The notes: generated by a model not told the origin, from the sequence alone. Shown: positions 49,260 through 61,698, numbered from the stretch's first letter. The stretch is DNA of 64,000 nt from Polydactylus sextarius (GCA_016801845.1 CM028916.1:21440014-21504013), one strand, 5' to 3'. Translations and numbers: made by a program.

Positions 49260-49620
49260 AATACAGGAAATGTGTACAAAGTATTGGTCAAAGCCTTGGC
49301 CTCTGGGGGGCGCTACAAAAGCAATATTTCATTATTTCAAAAACAGCAATAGCTAACTTTGTTATGTATGTTAAATTTGTCATACACAATCTTTAATATG
49401 TTGTGTACACGCCCACCAAGTTGTGTGACATTACATCTGTAGGGGGCGCTGCAGGTGACACAAACATTTAATATGACTTAAGCTTAGGCTTATATCTTCT
49501 GAAGTGTTCACCCAATCTTTATGTAACTTGCAGTAACTCTGCAACTGTCATCCAAGTGTTGAGAAATACAGTCCATTGTCATTGTCATTGTTCTTAAACC
49601 TGAAGTCCTGTTAACACATA
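49260..49620. repeat. GGGGGCGCT-type dispersed repeat
   Basis: Contains TGGGGGGCGCTACAAAAGC, GTAGGGGGCGCTGCAGGTGA and AAACCTGAAGTCCTGT, the same elements as 27889-28060 but without its palindrome. Confidence 0.5.
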
Positions 49621-50439
49621 CTATGATCAAGCAGGAAATTTTTAAACTCTGTAAGTAAAATCAACTCTCTCAGGAAGTCAGAGATGGCAACTTCACATGC
49701 AGGGCACCATTTATCAAACAAAGTCTCATTTTTTTTAGCAAACTCAATGTTAGTTTTTATGACCCTGCTTTTATGACCCTGCTTTTTGTTTTTATTGTGC
49801 TGTTGTCACTCTTTTGTCATTGTTGCATGTTGGATCTTTTTTTTTTTTTACCCTTTTCAATTCTAAGATTCATCCTGCACCTTTGGACTCAGTGGTGCCT
49901 GGTTGTGGAAGACATACATTTCACATGAAGGGTGTAAATGACATGTTTACCACCTGTCCTCAGTTACGTCAAAGAGGACAACTCTTAAATAAATCTTAAC
50001 AAGAAGGTGTGTGTAAAATGAAAAGTTCTAGTGCCAGATGTATTCAAAAAACATGGATGAACAGGACAAGAAGCAGGACTGATCTTGCATGAGTATGGGT
50101 GAGACTTGATGCTTGTCACAAAAAAAATGCTTTTTTTTGACTTTGAAAGTTGAAAAAAATAATATTTGATAGGTGCATGTTTTTGAAATCGGGTTTTAAG
50201 GACTCACACACCTGCACTCAAGCAGTCAAGATCAAGAAAACAGTTGGTACAGAAGCCATTTTACTGCCCAACCCCCTTTTTCCACCCTCTGCCCCTAAGG
50301 CATCAGATAAATAATGGCATAATAGTGACATGCTGTGCCTGATCTGTTTTTCACCTGTTCCTGACTAAAAGTATTATTCAGCATTTCCAGTTTTATTTTT
50401 TTCAGCATGGTTGTCTTTGTAGGTGTTAAGGCCTATTTA

Positions 50440-50645
50440 TGCTCCTTTTATGTACGGAAGTATGTATATCCATTCCTAACGTCAGTCTTTTCATAGTCCC
50501 CATGGGTGGGACTATGTTTGCATGGTTATTAACAATACGGGCAGCATCAAGTGCAGAGTTCCAAACTCCAACATAAGTTTCAAACAATAACAATCATGGT
50601 GACGGTGAAGGAGATCACAGTGCACATTGTAGGAAAGCGATAAAA
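50440..50645 (-). repeat. dispersed element, inverted copy of the 9448/48511 module
   Basis: TTCCAAACTCCAACATAAGT, AACAATAACA and GGAGATCACAG are reverse complements of the module at 9448 and 48511. The outer borders are not defined. Confidence 0.5.
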
Positions 50646-51794
50646 ACAGGCAGCGCTAGAGACGTTGGTGGTTTGTGCACCTGCTATACTGCATAACACT
50701 ACCCTGACCGTTTCCAGTGGGATTTCTTGCAATGCATCATCTCTCTCAGAGAACATACCAGCAGTTTTAGTGCTCTCATGACAGAAGAGTAAGAGAGAGC
50801 CACCCAGCTCACAGGCTTTCCCATTGAAGACTTTGATAAAGAGGACGTTGATGGTTGGACACAAGATTGTTAGGGCAAAGGAAGTAGAATCTCTCAAACA
50901 AAATAGCTGCTCATTCCCTATCCCAATAGAACCCCGGAACACTCCCAGCACCACAGATCCTGGTTTTACCAACCTACCCCCATTCCCCACCCATTCATCA
51001 GAGCATTGGACACATTGGAGACATTAGACACAGGAAAAACATATACTGGAGATGGGTCACCACCTTGTTTGTACTCCCAAAGGTACTTGGTTGAAAGGTT
51101 AGTGTTGTGTATTGTAGTGTTTTGGTTGTGGCCAGAAGGAAGTGTTAGGATTGAGGTAAGGGCCAGAAAAAAGCATCTTCCCTGGATGTAAGAATTGTAT
51201 GAATTGAAATATACCTGATGTGGGTGCAAATCCAAACCGCATTTTATAGATGGTAGGTTTTTAATAATACAGCAGTAGTGGAGGAAAGCCAGGAGAGTCC
51301 AGGCTGGCAGACCAGACATGAAGCCTGCTGGCCCACATTATGGCCTATGATGGCTGAATTGGGTTCTTAAAGTGTCAGACAGGTAACCTAAAGCTAATGT
51401 CAGCCCGCTCACATACAAACATGGATTGACACCTCTAGTAGGTAACCCAAGGAAAGTTTAGTTCTCACTTGAGCGTGATTGCAGAGACCATCAGGCCATA
51501 GAGCCTGAAGTTAAAAGTTATTGGTGAGTAGCGGCAGCCAAACGTGCTAGCGTCGACTCAACCGGAATTCAACTCAACCGAAGGAATTTTTAAGGAATAA
51601 TTGTAAAGTGATCTCTAGGTCTTGGTTTCCCCCAAGGGTTTTGTTTAAGAAGGGTTTTTGTTATTGCTGCCCAACATTTATTCCATGTCAAAATAATCCC
51701 TAAAACATGATGTGCAACTTTTTGGGACGTTTGTTTATAATATGATTTATAAGATTTATTGGAATAGACGGCTCCACAGAGCCATGACTTTCTG

Positions 51795-53601
51795 TCAGCC
51801 TGGCAACTGTGCTGAAAAGAACCTGGGGTTTTTCTTGTTTTCCTCAATTAAAGACGAATAGTAGGAGGCTCTGCCCTTTCTGAGGGCTTTCTTATATCCT
51901 ATGAAACTACCTCTACAGGCTACAGAAATTCTTGTTTGGTGGAACAGCACTTCCTCTCTAGAATCCGTGACTGTTGCTTTAAAGCCGGTGTATGCGTTAA
52001 ACCAAGGAACTCTCCTCCTGTGATTCACTACCTTCTTTCTCAGTGGGGCAACAGTATCAAGTGTTGAACGTAGGCAAGATGCATTGCTGTCAAAACTAGG
52101 GGTGCACCAATTCCCGTGAATACAGCAGTATTTTGTTTTTACAAGTAAGGGAAGCAAGGTTTGAAGTAGTAAATAAAATATTAAAGAAACTTTTTCAAGA
52201 CCCATTTTTGGAAAAGTTAGGGAGCAAGCACATGACCTGTAGTAAGCATGCATCATTTTGCCTTTAATGATAGAGACAGTGTGGAGAGACAGGAATGGAA
52301 GAGATCACACGCAGGGAAGTTTGTCTACATGGGGATTTAAACTCGCTAACAGCTGCACAGCATAAATACACCGCTGCACAGGCAGCCACTAGGAGCGGTA
52401 TCTGATATGCATGCAAGCATTAGCATTAGCTCTACAGCAACCAACCACTTGGTAGCCGTAATGCACGAAGGACCATTATCTCCGGTCCTATTTTGAAACT
52501 ATGGTGGAGCGCTAGAGTCTGGTCAGTGTGTGAGAAACACTGTCCTCCTCTGCTGTTGTTAACTTGTTCAACATTTGAGCCACTGCTTTCTATTGAGTCT
52601 CCACATCGTAAGAAAAAATACCATCTTATATTCGGGTCAATATGGTAATTTCACACTGACGACATACTTGCTTGAGCGTGCTCTGGGTCGTTTCAGCCTT
52701 TGCAGAGGTAGATAAGATCACATATTATGAGGAAATGTTGTTACATTGTGAACATCAATACCGTAGGTGAGAACAAGGTCAAGGGAGTGGTTGAAACAGT
52801 AAGTAGGTTTGTTTATGTGCTGAAGCTGTTGCTATCAACATGAATGTTAAAATCAATGTTATAATAACTTAATCTGTACTGAGAACTCTCTCAGATAAAA
52901 ACTCTGAAAATTCAGAAATTCAGAGTAAGGACCAGGTGGATGATACACAGTAACTATCAGAAGTGGTTTTTGCATTTTCCAGTTTGGATGTGAGAGACTA
53001 AGAGTAAGACTCTCAAATGAGTTATATCTAGTATTAGGTTTAGGATTAATCATTAGACGAGTTAAAAATGGCTGCAACCCTCTTCTTCAGCCTGTGCCTG
53101 AAGAAATGTGAGCATTAACATGGGTTGGAGGAACTGATTCATTCAGACTAACAAAATCCTCTGTGATACAGACTGTGGCCGCCTTGGTTGCTAACTTCAC
53201 GTTTCTCAAAATGGAGTTTCTCAGTGGGTGTGTCGCTGAGTGGGGAAAATTTATCAGAAACGTGAAGGAGCTGGTGGTTAACCTGAGACTTTGGTTTGGC
53301 GCTGTACTTCTTGTTACAGATGGTCACCCAGCTGCCCTGGTTTCCTGGGGCGGGGGGAGTGAGACAGACGAGAGGCCATAGCAAAGTGCTAATATGCTAG
53401 TTAGCTAAGATTTTGTGTTTAGTGTGAGGCAGTAAGAGGGTGTAAAGGATCTTAAGCACTTTAACAAACACTTGTGTGTGAGTTCTAAGTATGCAAATAG
53501 TTTTTTCTCCACAGAGAGAGAGAGAGACAGTAGTAGGAGAGACAGCTGTGAAGGACTATTACCGTCAGGAGGAAGTGACACAATACATTACCGCAGCACA
53601 T
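51795..53601 (-). pseudogene. second L2 LINE copy, decayed and interrupted
   Basis: Read on the minus strand, the 5' UTR (about 53601-53400) matches that at 22040. ORF1 pieces follow (NQGSWVTICNKKYSAKPKSQ, DKFSPLSDTPTEK), then the endonuclease (RLMINPKPNTRYNSFESLTL, WKMQKPLLIVTVYHPPGPYS, FNIHVDSN). A block of other repeats (about 52100-52680, including the SINE-like unit at 52258) interrupts it. Next comes the linker absent from the other copy (LRSTLDTVAPLRKKVVNHRR, VPWFNAYTG, SYYSSLIEENKKNPRF). RT is missing downstream. Stops and frameshifts are present, and most of ORF1 is deleted. Confidence 0.8.
52258..52400 (+). repeat. dispersed SINE-like repeat (as at 42130)
   Basis: GCCTTTAATGATAGAGACAG, GGAGAGACAGGAATGGAAGA, GGGATTTAAACTCGCTAAC follow the order seen at 42130-42320. 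It lies within the decayed L2 copy. Confidence 0.55.
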
Positions 53602-53689
53602 AGAACAGGCACAGGCAAGCAATATTGCCTAAGGGAAGCGTGTATGACATAAAAAGGATTGGTCCTAACACAGAACCCTTTGGAAGTCT

Positions 53690-53960
53690 ATGACTAGCTG
53701 CAGTGCATATGGAAGACACGTTTACATGAACAAACTGGGGTCTATCTGATAGATACAACTTAAACCAAGATGTGCAGTGCCTCTAATCCCAAAACATGTT
53801 CTAGTATTTGTAATAGGATCTTGTGATCAATTGTATTAAACACAGCACTAAGATCCAACAGGATCTTAGTGTAAGAAACAAGTATAGAAACAAGTCCATT
53901 GCATCAGACTTCCTTCTTAAATTCTTTGCTAACTCTAGAAAACCATAGCAGAGTTAGGGA
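53690..53960 (-). pseudogene. L2 reverse transcriptase fragment
   Basis: The minus strand gives ILLDLSAVFNTIDHKILLQI and LEHVLGLEALH, matching LLDLSAAFDTIDHNILLHRL of the L2 ORF2 at 24560. It lies 5' of the copy at 51795-53601 in the same orientation, so it is a separate or rearranged piece. Confidence 0.75.
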
Positions 53961-54681
53961 AACTCCAGTGATCTCCAGTTGCCATTAAATGCTGTAGCAG
54001 CTAGGAGCAGTAAACTCGACAGGTCGACATGTTTCTTTACTCTGATAAAAATGGTCAATAAACATACAGATTTACTGGCCTCTAAAAACTGATGCCGCAA
54101 AGCTGTTCTCTGCATTCTTGACACCTGAGAAAACTCGTATTGGCCGGAGAAAGGTCAGTGCCTTGGTAACATAGCAGCACCATATGATTATTTTGTCTCC
54201 TTGTCAAACCTTATGCCATTAGCAAAGAAATAGATACAACATTACATAACCCGAGGAGCATTTTCTGTTGGATTGCAGCAGGAACAGCAGCCCTGAGAAA
54301 CACAGATTTTCATGGTTGTCTTAGAAATGAAACAACACCAATGGTTCAGATCATTTACAGCCCTCATATCACTAGATTAATAAACTTCTTAAATTTGTCT
54401 AGTGACAGTGAAAAATCTAGCAACTTACCTTAACTACCATCTATATAGCATAACTGCTGCTCTCTTTGTCTGTCATCCCTTTATTGGCATGGACTGCAGG
54501 TTAACATGTAGTGTTAATGATTCACATTTTAGTTAATGTTTCATACATTCATTGTATACCATTTTGAAAACACAAATATGTATATGATGTTATGTAGCAA
54601 CATTAACAACTCTCCAGGCTGAGAGAGTTGTTAAATATGTCTTTTCAACATTAGCTTTCCACATCATCTTCCAACCTCAAC

Positions 54682-55050
54682 TTATTCAAGATTCATTGAG
54701 TCCAACCCCCCCACCCCCTTCCACATCATCTTCATCTCCAACCCCCCAACCCCACACCCCAACCCCACCCTCCCAGCCCCCCACCCCACCTCCATCAACC
54801 TGTCTGTAACCGGAAGCACAGCACGTATTATTCTGCGAGGCTCCTGACTACTGTAGCCATAATGCTCCAACAATCCATCAAGCAGTGTGGCTTTGTAGCT
54901 TACCAAAGTCGTACTAAAACATTTTGACAGATTCTTGAGCGCCGTGTACCACATAAAATCACAACCAGAATTAATACCTAAGGCGCACTGTCGATTTTTG
55001 AGAAAATTAAAGTATTTTAAGTGCGCCCTATAGTCTGAAAAATACAGTAC
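54682..55050 (-). repeat. pogo/Tigger-type or hAT-type repeat remnant
   Basis: CCTATAGTCTGAAAAATACA near 55030 matches the terminal-like block near 21640 (CTATAGTCCAGAAAATACGG). On the minus strand a 60-codon open piece reads MWYTALKNLSKCFSTTLVSY and YGYSSQEPRRIIRAVLPVTD before a G-rich tract; I do not recognise its domain. The style is common in fish repeats. The class is uncertain. Confidence 0.45.
54703..54795 (-). other. G-rich tract on minus strand, G-quadruplex candidate
   Basis: The plus strand has repeated runs of C4-C7 separated by one to six bases (CCCCCCCACCCCC, CCAACCCCCCAACCCC, CCCACCCCACC), so the minus strand has many G4 tracts with short loops. Confidence 0.7.
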
Positions 55051-55797
55051 TGCAACTCTCTAAACTACTACAACTACTACATTTAAAGCACATCAACTTG
55101 CCTGAAATTAAAATAAAGCTCGGGAGTGGTGCGGGGCGGAAGCTGTACTTGAGCGGCGTGGGAACGTGTATTCACACCAGGCACGTGTGCATGCGTGGTG
55201 GATCAGCTGTCAGCCCTGTCTTTAAATGAATGTGGCCAAAAGTAGCCCAGGCTTTTCAAAAGTGCACATAGACCGGTGCATGTCCTAGACTCACATGTCC
55301 TAGTATAAGAGCGGAACCAGAGCGAGACGAAGTGATTGCTCCGGCCTTTGGATGAAAACCCACGCTGCGCTCTGACTATATTTTACACGCTTCACTCACA
55401 TGGCCTGGTGTGAGTGCGGGGGAGTTAGAATGAGCTGAATTTAACGACAAGGAGAAAGTCAGACCTGGCTTTTGTTTAAGACTGGTGTTTGTTGCCCAAA
55501 TGTGCTGCGGCCCTGGGCTGATAAAACTGACAGGTGTCTATTTGCCACTCGGCTGTTATTTGCAGATTTACGATATATAACACTTTACCCTACAAAACAA
55601 AAATGAATAAAACAATTTGTGCTGATTTTTTTATCATCTTAGATTTTGGGAGACTTTCCTTTGTCTGATTATCTCCTTCTCTCTCTGCCTTTCTTTTTGT
55701 CACTATTTGACAAATATGTGCAATTACACTTTATTCTTGTATGGCACTATTTGAGATGGACTGACTTAAATGGTATTGTTTGTCTCTTTCTCTGCAG

Positions 55798-55896
55798 GGT
55801 GACCGGTTGTGGTTATGGGAGGATGAACAGTACCTTCCCAGCACCGTGTCGTCCTGCTCTGGTGGTGTTGTTGTCATCACTACAGACTACGGCCAG
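55798..55896 (+). CDS. myo10: myo10 coding exon 2: N-terminal SH3-like region
   Basis: 99 nt between TCTCTGCAG and CAG/GTGAGA, phase 0 at both ends. The 33 codons read GDRLWLWEDEQYLPSTVSSC then SGGVVVITTDYGQ. They match the vertebrate myosin X segment between MDNFFTE and VFTYKQ. This region forms the small SH3-like barrel preceding the motor head in many myosins. The upstream intron is 22,268 bp. Differences from the mammalian sequence (for example the tryptophan after WLWED) could point to a paralogue such as a myo10-like gene. Confidence 0.92.
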
Positions 55897-56978
55897 GTGA
55901 GAGTCACTATAGTCATTTATGTTATATTTCACATGTTGTTCCTGAAAGTTTTGATAATGTGATGGTTACAATCTGTGAATCCCACCATACAGTTTTAAAT
56001 ATGATCTCATCCTCTCTCCTGCTTTAACTTCTTCCTTCTCTTGAACTGCTGGGTTTTTTGTAGTATAGAAGTATGGTGAAATGCAAGGCTTACCTGCAAG
56101 GACGACATCATGATGATTCTGTTGTTGTAAAATATGCAAAAACATGGCAAAACATGTCCTCCTGGTAGATCAATTTGTATATGTTTGATTTAGATACATC
56201 AATTTGGTGAGTTTTGTGAACCAAATTATGAGCCATGATCCATTTTTGGAGACCTTTGTGCTATCAGCAATTTTGAGCTTTAGTAATTCAGTCAGTAACA
56301 GTGTTACAGTGGTATACCATCACGAATTACCATCACCATGAATTATCAAATCATTGTTATGAATGGTGATTATACATTAAAGAGAGTTACATCTTAAACT
56401 GTGGTCAATGAGTTTAACATTTCAGAAATGATTATAACACATACTATTTTGCCTCCGTATGACGAGCTTATGACAAAGTTGGTAACAGATATGGTTGCAT
56501 ACACAAACATTAGGGCTTATTGTGTTGATTGTGTGTTAGATTCTTAATCCATCAGGGGGAAAACTACTACAGTTACACACACGCATTATTTATAAATACT
56601 ATACTCTGAGTTAGGGCTTATAATTTTATGTGGCTTTGTAAAGGATATTTCAAAAACCACTGATAATTAAAATCATGTTGGAATGATTGATGGCACCTCT
56701 AATGTAGGTGGCTGAGTGCACTCCCTGAAGTCTGTTGTGAAGGTCTAATTTGACAATTTTTACTATGCTCTGCAAACTATGGTGGAGCAAATTAGATTAT
56801 GGTTGGGCTCCACAGTCTCACCAATGTATGGGAAACCTTGACTTAACATCACAACATTACCACTGAACCCCTGAAGAAAAAAAGTTTTCTGATGGTGCTG
56901 AGGCTTAATTTTGGATAACCTTGATGTGGGCAAATCCCATAAACACCATATGGGTTCCCATTATCTCTTTGATCCACA

Positions 56979-57203
56979 TGATGACAAAACATCAGATATA
57001 GAGTAAGTAAAGGGCATATGGAACACAGTTCAGAATGGGATTTATTTTGGTTGCTAATTAAGAATTCACACAAATCGACCCTGGATGGGTGATGATGACA
57101 AAAGAGCAGATATAAAGTAAGTAAAGGACATATGGAGTACAGGTCAGAATAGGTTTTATTTTAGTTGCTTATTAAGAATTCACACAAATTGACCATACTT
57201 TGT
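56979..57203. repeat. tandem duplication, 114-bp period
   Basis: ATGACAAAA...CAGATATA.AGTAAGTAAAGG.CATATGGA followed by TTAAGAATTCACACAAAT is present twice, starting at 56981 and 57095. Confidence 0.85.
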
Positions 57204-57429
57204 CTGCAAAAACTGAAGAAATCACAAAGATAGCAGAAACTACTAGCAACATGCCATGGCAACGCATGTACGTCATGTGGTTATATAGAAGTAGCAAACA
57301 CCTTGGTTGACTGATGTGACCCATAGACAACCACCATGGCTCTGTTTACAACACCTTTAACACACTGAAAACCAGCCCTTTATTTGTGAGTTTTCTGGGT
57401 GTAAAAACTTTGCAGCACTTTCAGGCTGT

Positions 57430-57700
57430 GTTCACACCAAAGCCTTTGCGTGTATTGCACAGTTGGGAATACATCCGAGGGCACACTCACACTAGGCAGT
57501 TGTACCGTGCCCAAGCACGTTTGCCCCCTAAAGTCGAGATTCTATGGCTAGTGTGAGTACAAGTGATCCGTGCTTGAGTACAGTACACTTCTCTGGCCTG
57601 GTACAGTTGGAAGAGGTGTGCTTGAGCATGCCACACTTGGTCATGCATGTGCACAAGTGCGGTTAATTACGCAACACGTAACTGGAATGTAACCATGACC
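57430..57700. repeat. dispersed repeat fragment
   Basis: CTGTGTTCACACCAAAGCC and GGGCACACTCACACTAGGCA resemble fish DNA-element ends that often contain CACACTGGG-type sequences. A related stretch may lie at 55100-55450. Borders are unclear. Confidence 0.3.
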
Positions 57701-59389
57701 GCAAATCGCCACCTCACGTAGTCAATGGACCCAGACATTGGCAAGGGCTGACTATTGTCATTGCAGCCATGTTGTTGGGTTCGCTCTTTAGTGTGCTACT
57801 GTAACCACGTAAAAACAACAGTGTATTTAAATGTATATATGCTGTCATGTCATGTGTATGTCGTATATGAACGTGATGACATACGTGTTGGAAGCAACTG
57901 CTTGCCTTCACATATCACATATGCTTGCCTTCAGGGTAATGTGAGTGTGGACCAGTGGGGAACAAGAGAGGAGGGCATTTGTGCTTCAGCACAGTACGGA
58001 ACACTGGACCCTATCTGTGCCTTGGGACACAGTCACATTCTACATTTAGAGGTTATCTGCATCATACCCAACTACATTCTTTTAGCAATAAGAGGGGAAA
58101 TGTGTCCTGGGCTGCAGTGAAGCAACAGTTGCCAATTAGAGCTGGGCAGTATATCGGTTCATACCAAAAAACAGTTTTTATTTTTGTTATGATATGAATT
58201 TTTATTATTCCACAAAACTAATTTAAATGGCCTAAAAAACTTTTGGAACACGGCACAGCAGGAAACTGTTTTAGGAAAGACATTTATCACTGCTTTACCA
58301 CTGAACACACGAAAGATAGCAGCTGTTTAGTGGAGATGTTGAGGTGAAAATGGACAGAGTTCCCAAAGTTCCCAGAGTTCCCAAACTGAAGCCATAGCAG
58401 ACGTTTAAGTTGAATATGATGACACAGAAAATTTTTGGTAAAAAGGTGTCGCACTAACGCAATGGCAACTCAAGCGAGTTGTTGCACCACCTTAGCCAAT
58501 GGTTGCGGATTGTCATTTAACTGCTAAGCCGACTATTCACTTTATGTAGCCTGTACTTGTCGACTTCTTGTTTGAATGTGATTGTGATATCATCACCTAG
58601 CAACAAGTAGTCCTTCAACCAAAAGTGAGGTTAGTTGGTGTGGAGTGTCAACAGCAGGACTTTTATGAGGCTGAATGTTGATTTTATTGATGTTGATTGC
58701 AATAAAGTCCCGATTTGGGTGAAAGGTACTTCAGTCTCATCATCCTTTCTAATCAGCCTTGTCTGGGCTGAAGCTAGTTACCAGCTAAGTAAACATACAG
58801 TGACCGGTGTGTTCCTAACTACATGACATTACCTTTATCACCATTATTATTGTTACATCTGTTACACTCACTGGGCACCATTGAAACCATGTCCTCCTCC
58901 TGAAGTCTCACTGATTGGTGACTGGCTGTAGGGATCAAAGCAAAAAAAGTCACATATTTTACCTCTTTCACAATTCAAGAAACAAGACCAGTCAGAAAAG
59001 ACTGAAAATTTATATTTTTTAAAAATGTGATTAAAATCAGAAAAGCAACTTTTTACCTAGAAGAACTGAGAATGCCTCTTCATCCAGGCTTCATTTCTTA
59101 TCAAAAAAGTCAGGCATGTAAAGCAAACTGTTTAGCTTCTGCTGGCATTTTAACAAATATTTCTTGTCCAGCCAGTGAGCAACGGCAGAGGGTCATTAAC
59201 AAAGGACAGTCTGTGAATTTGAGCGCTGAGGGATTTAGAGTCATGTTGAGCCAGCGTAATGTCCCGAAGATTTACTGGTAGATTAAGGCACTTATCTCCT
59301 GGCTCCTACCCACTCAGAGGCTCTGATATAGAACTGTTGGTCACTGAAGCTAATAATTTCTCCTGATCATCCTTGAGATGGTTCTACAA
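57701..59389. other. myo10 intron 2, nothing recognised
   Basis: AT-rich intronic DNA without an exon, RNA or repeat that I can support. Confidence 0.45.
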
Positions 59390-59815
59390 CTTCATTGGAG
59401 TCCAGCTGTGTTGAATTAAATTGATTGGACTTTATTAGGAAAGGCACACATCCTGTCTAAGACCTTACAGCTCACAGTGCATATCAGAACAAATGAGAAT
59501 CATGAGGTTGAAGGAAATGCCAGAATAGCTCAGAACAGCTCTCCACCAATCTGGGCTTTATGGCAGAGCGGCCAGACGGAAGCCTTTCCTCAGTGCAACG
59601 CATGATAGCCTGAACACATGAAGCACTCCCAGACTATGAGAAATAAGATTCTTTAGTCTGATGACACCAAGATTGAACTTTCTGGCCTTAATTCTAAGTG
59701 GTATCTGTGGAGAAAACTAAGCAATGCACCTGCCCAATAGAATCCCAGCAGTGAAGCATGGTGGTGGCAGCATCATTCTGTGGGGGTGTTTTTCAGCTGC
59801 AGGGACAGGATAACC
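59390..59815 (+). pseudogene. Tc1/mariner-like transposase relic
   Basis: Nucleotide motifs typical of fish Tc1-like elements are in order: GGAGTCCAGCTGTGTTGAAT, GGAAAGGCACACATCCTGTC, GCGGCCAGACGGAAGCC, AGACTATGAGAAATAAGATT, GAACTTTCTGGCC, GTGAAGCATGGTGGTGGCAG, CATCATTCTGTGGGGGTG. In protein terms the end corresponds to the KHGGGS(I/V)MxWG block before the second catalytic Asp. Much of the N-terminal half is deleted and frames are broken. Confidence 0.75.
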
Positions 59816-60114
59816 GGTTGTAACCAGACAGAATGTAAATGAAACATATGGCAATGTTCAGACATGGGCAGTACACAGGAAGGTAAGGCCGAGGAATGGG
59901 GGCTGACAAGCGGTAAAGACAAAAGGTACCTCAGTATGAGGTAGGAAAGGTGGCTCTAGGTGGCAGGTAACAAAGGACACCTCAGCATGGGGTGGTGGCT
60001 CCCAGACCAGGCACAGGGGAGATGGTGTTGGATATTAGTAGATCAAGTGCGCCAGTTGGGGAGGGGGATCCTTTGAGTCATGTGTCTGTCTGCCTTAATC
60101 AATTTGGTATATTT

Positions 60115-60661
60115 TCTTGATCAGCCTACAAGAGGAATCAATCAACAGAGGATGCAGAGTCAGTAGCACTTCACTCAGCCATGACCCACCTGGAGCATCC
60201 TAGGATCGTAGGATGCTATTTGTTGGTTTCTGCTCAGCTTTTAATGCTGTAATTCCAGACAAACTGACACCAAAGCTTCATAATGTGAGGATGTCTGCAT
60301 CGCTGTGTTTGTGGATCAGTGACTTTCTCACCAACAAAACTCAGGTGGCATAACAGGGAACTACACTTCATCCACACTGCAGGGGGGAGATCCAGCACCT
60401 GACACAATGGTGTTCAGCCAACAACCTGATCCTGAACACCAGTAAGACCAAGCAGATCATTGTGGGTTACAAAAACTCCACAAAACTCCTGATCTGACCT
60501 CATCAGTAAACCTGTCTCACCTGGTGAAGAAAGCCCAACAAAGACTCTTTTTTCTCAGGAGGCTGAAACAGGCTGAACTCCTCTAACCTGCTCACAAACT
60601 TCTACAGAGCCACAGTAACTGTTGAACTGCGTGCTCAGGCTATGGAATTCCTCTGGCTATG
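60115..60661 (+). pseudogene. LINE RT relic, upstream part
   Basis: The plus strand in varied frames resembles fingers/palm pieces of the LINE family at 1-1595: an NQSTEDA-V.LHSAMTHLE block, YLLVSAQLLMLFQTN-like sequence, NDLILNTSKTKQIIVGY-like sequence, and VTVELRAQAMEFLWL-like sequence at the break. It is joined to 61119-61470 across an inserted LTR. Confidence 0.65.
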
Positions 60662-61118
60662 TGTGAGCCCAGTCCGCATGTTCGTTTGAATTGAAGGCTA
60701 GGAGAAGATATTCGGTCTCAAAGTTATGTATTTAATAGGCAGTAGATGAATAAAGCAGTACAGAATTCTGAGTCAGAGTTCGGTCCCTACCAACAACAGA
60801 GTGTGTCAGTGCACGAAGTCTGACTGCCTGAGCTTTCCCTGGCCCAGTAGTTTTATACAAAGATAAGAAATGCATTGCACAAAGACAAAACATAAGTTGC
60901 TTATTCGGATTGGTTCGCAGGTGATTCCTGATGATTGGTCTCCTGGGTGGGTAGGCTCCAAGTATCATGTACATGAGCACAGTGTTCCGTGCTGCTATCA
61001 GTGTTTCAGTCCCCATTAACGTCATTTCATTCGTCATTCAGCTTAGTGTAGACTATATGGCAGACATGTCCTTGTGGGGCCTGATCCCACATAACGTATC
61101 CTCTGTCTTAGTGCAACA
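60662..61118 (-). mobile_element. solo LTR (retrovirus- or retrotransposon-type)
   Basis: The 457-bp insert starts TGTGAG and ends GCAACA, and is flanked by CTATG (60657-60661) and GTATG (61119-61123), a 5-bp target duplication with one change. It interrupts LINE RT sequence that continues on both sides. On the minus strand a TATAAAA box lies at 60851-60857, preceded by two CCAAT boxes (AACCAATC and GACCAATC on the minus strand), as in a U3 region. No internal coding region remains, as expected after LTR-LTR recombination. Family unknown. Confidence 0.65.
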
Positions 61119-61470
61119 GTATGGTACAGCAGCTGCATGGCACAGGACAGGGAAGACTTAGCCCGGATGAGGAGAACAGGACAGGGCATCATGGGAGGCC
61201 CTCTCCCATATCTGAACTTGGTGTGCACTGGCCAAGTGCAGAAGAAGGCCAAATATATCACTGCGGATCCCACCCACCCAGGAAATGGGCTGTTTGTACT
61301 GCTTTGCTTTGGAAAATGGTACAGACTATTAGACTGAAAACAGCTTCTTCTGTGCCTCTGTACACACACACTCATATACACATACAAAGTAGTTTAAGTA
61401 CTGCCTTGAAGCTGAAAGCTACCAAACAGAATTTTATTATGTGTATGCATAATGACAATAAAGAAAAAAC
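61119..61470 (+). pseudogene. LINE RT relic, C-terminal part and 3' end
   Basis: A frame reads MAQDREDLARMRRTGQGIMG, GPLPYLNL, DPTHPGNGLFVLLCFGKWYR, the C-terminal region of the LINE pol family (typical DPTHPxxxLFxLLPSGxRYR). The 3' terminus TTATGTGTATGCATAATGAC followed by AATAAAG is at about 61436-61458, a recurrent LINE end. Confidence 0.75.
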
Positions 61471-61698
61471 TAGGCTTAGTTTAAATAACAATCATGTTTG
61501 CGCAACTAAGTATGATTAATTGATTCAACAAATTACATACATTGTGTTTTTTTTTTTTTTTCTAATCGCTTTCACACACCAAGAGAACAATCATATTTGA
61601 GCAACCATAGTTGAGCCAACTCGAGCAATTTGGTGGCTGGCGCTATTGAAGATTTACGGTCGCTTATATTGTCATTCTACAACATTGTACATTCTACA

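Noticed and set aside
50580..51319. Minus-strand frames of 117-136 codons
   Set aside because: Partly in dispersed-repeat sequence, no known domain, no exon borders.
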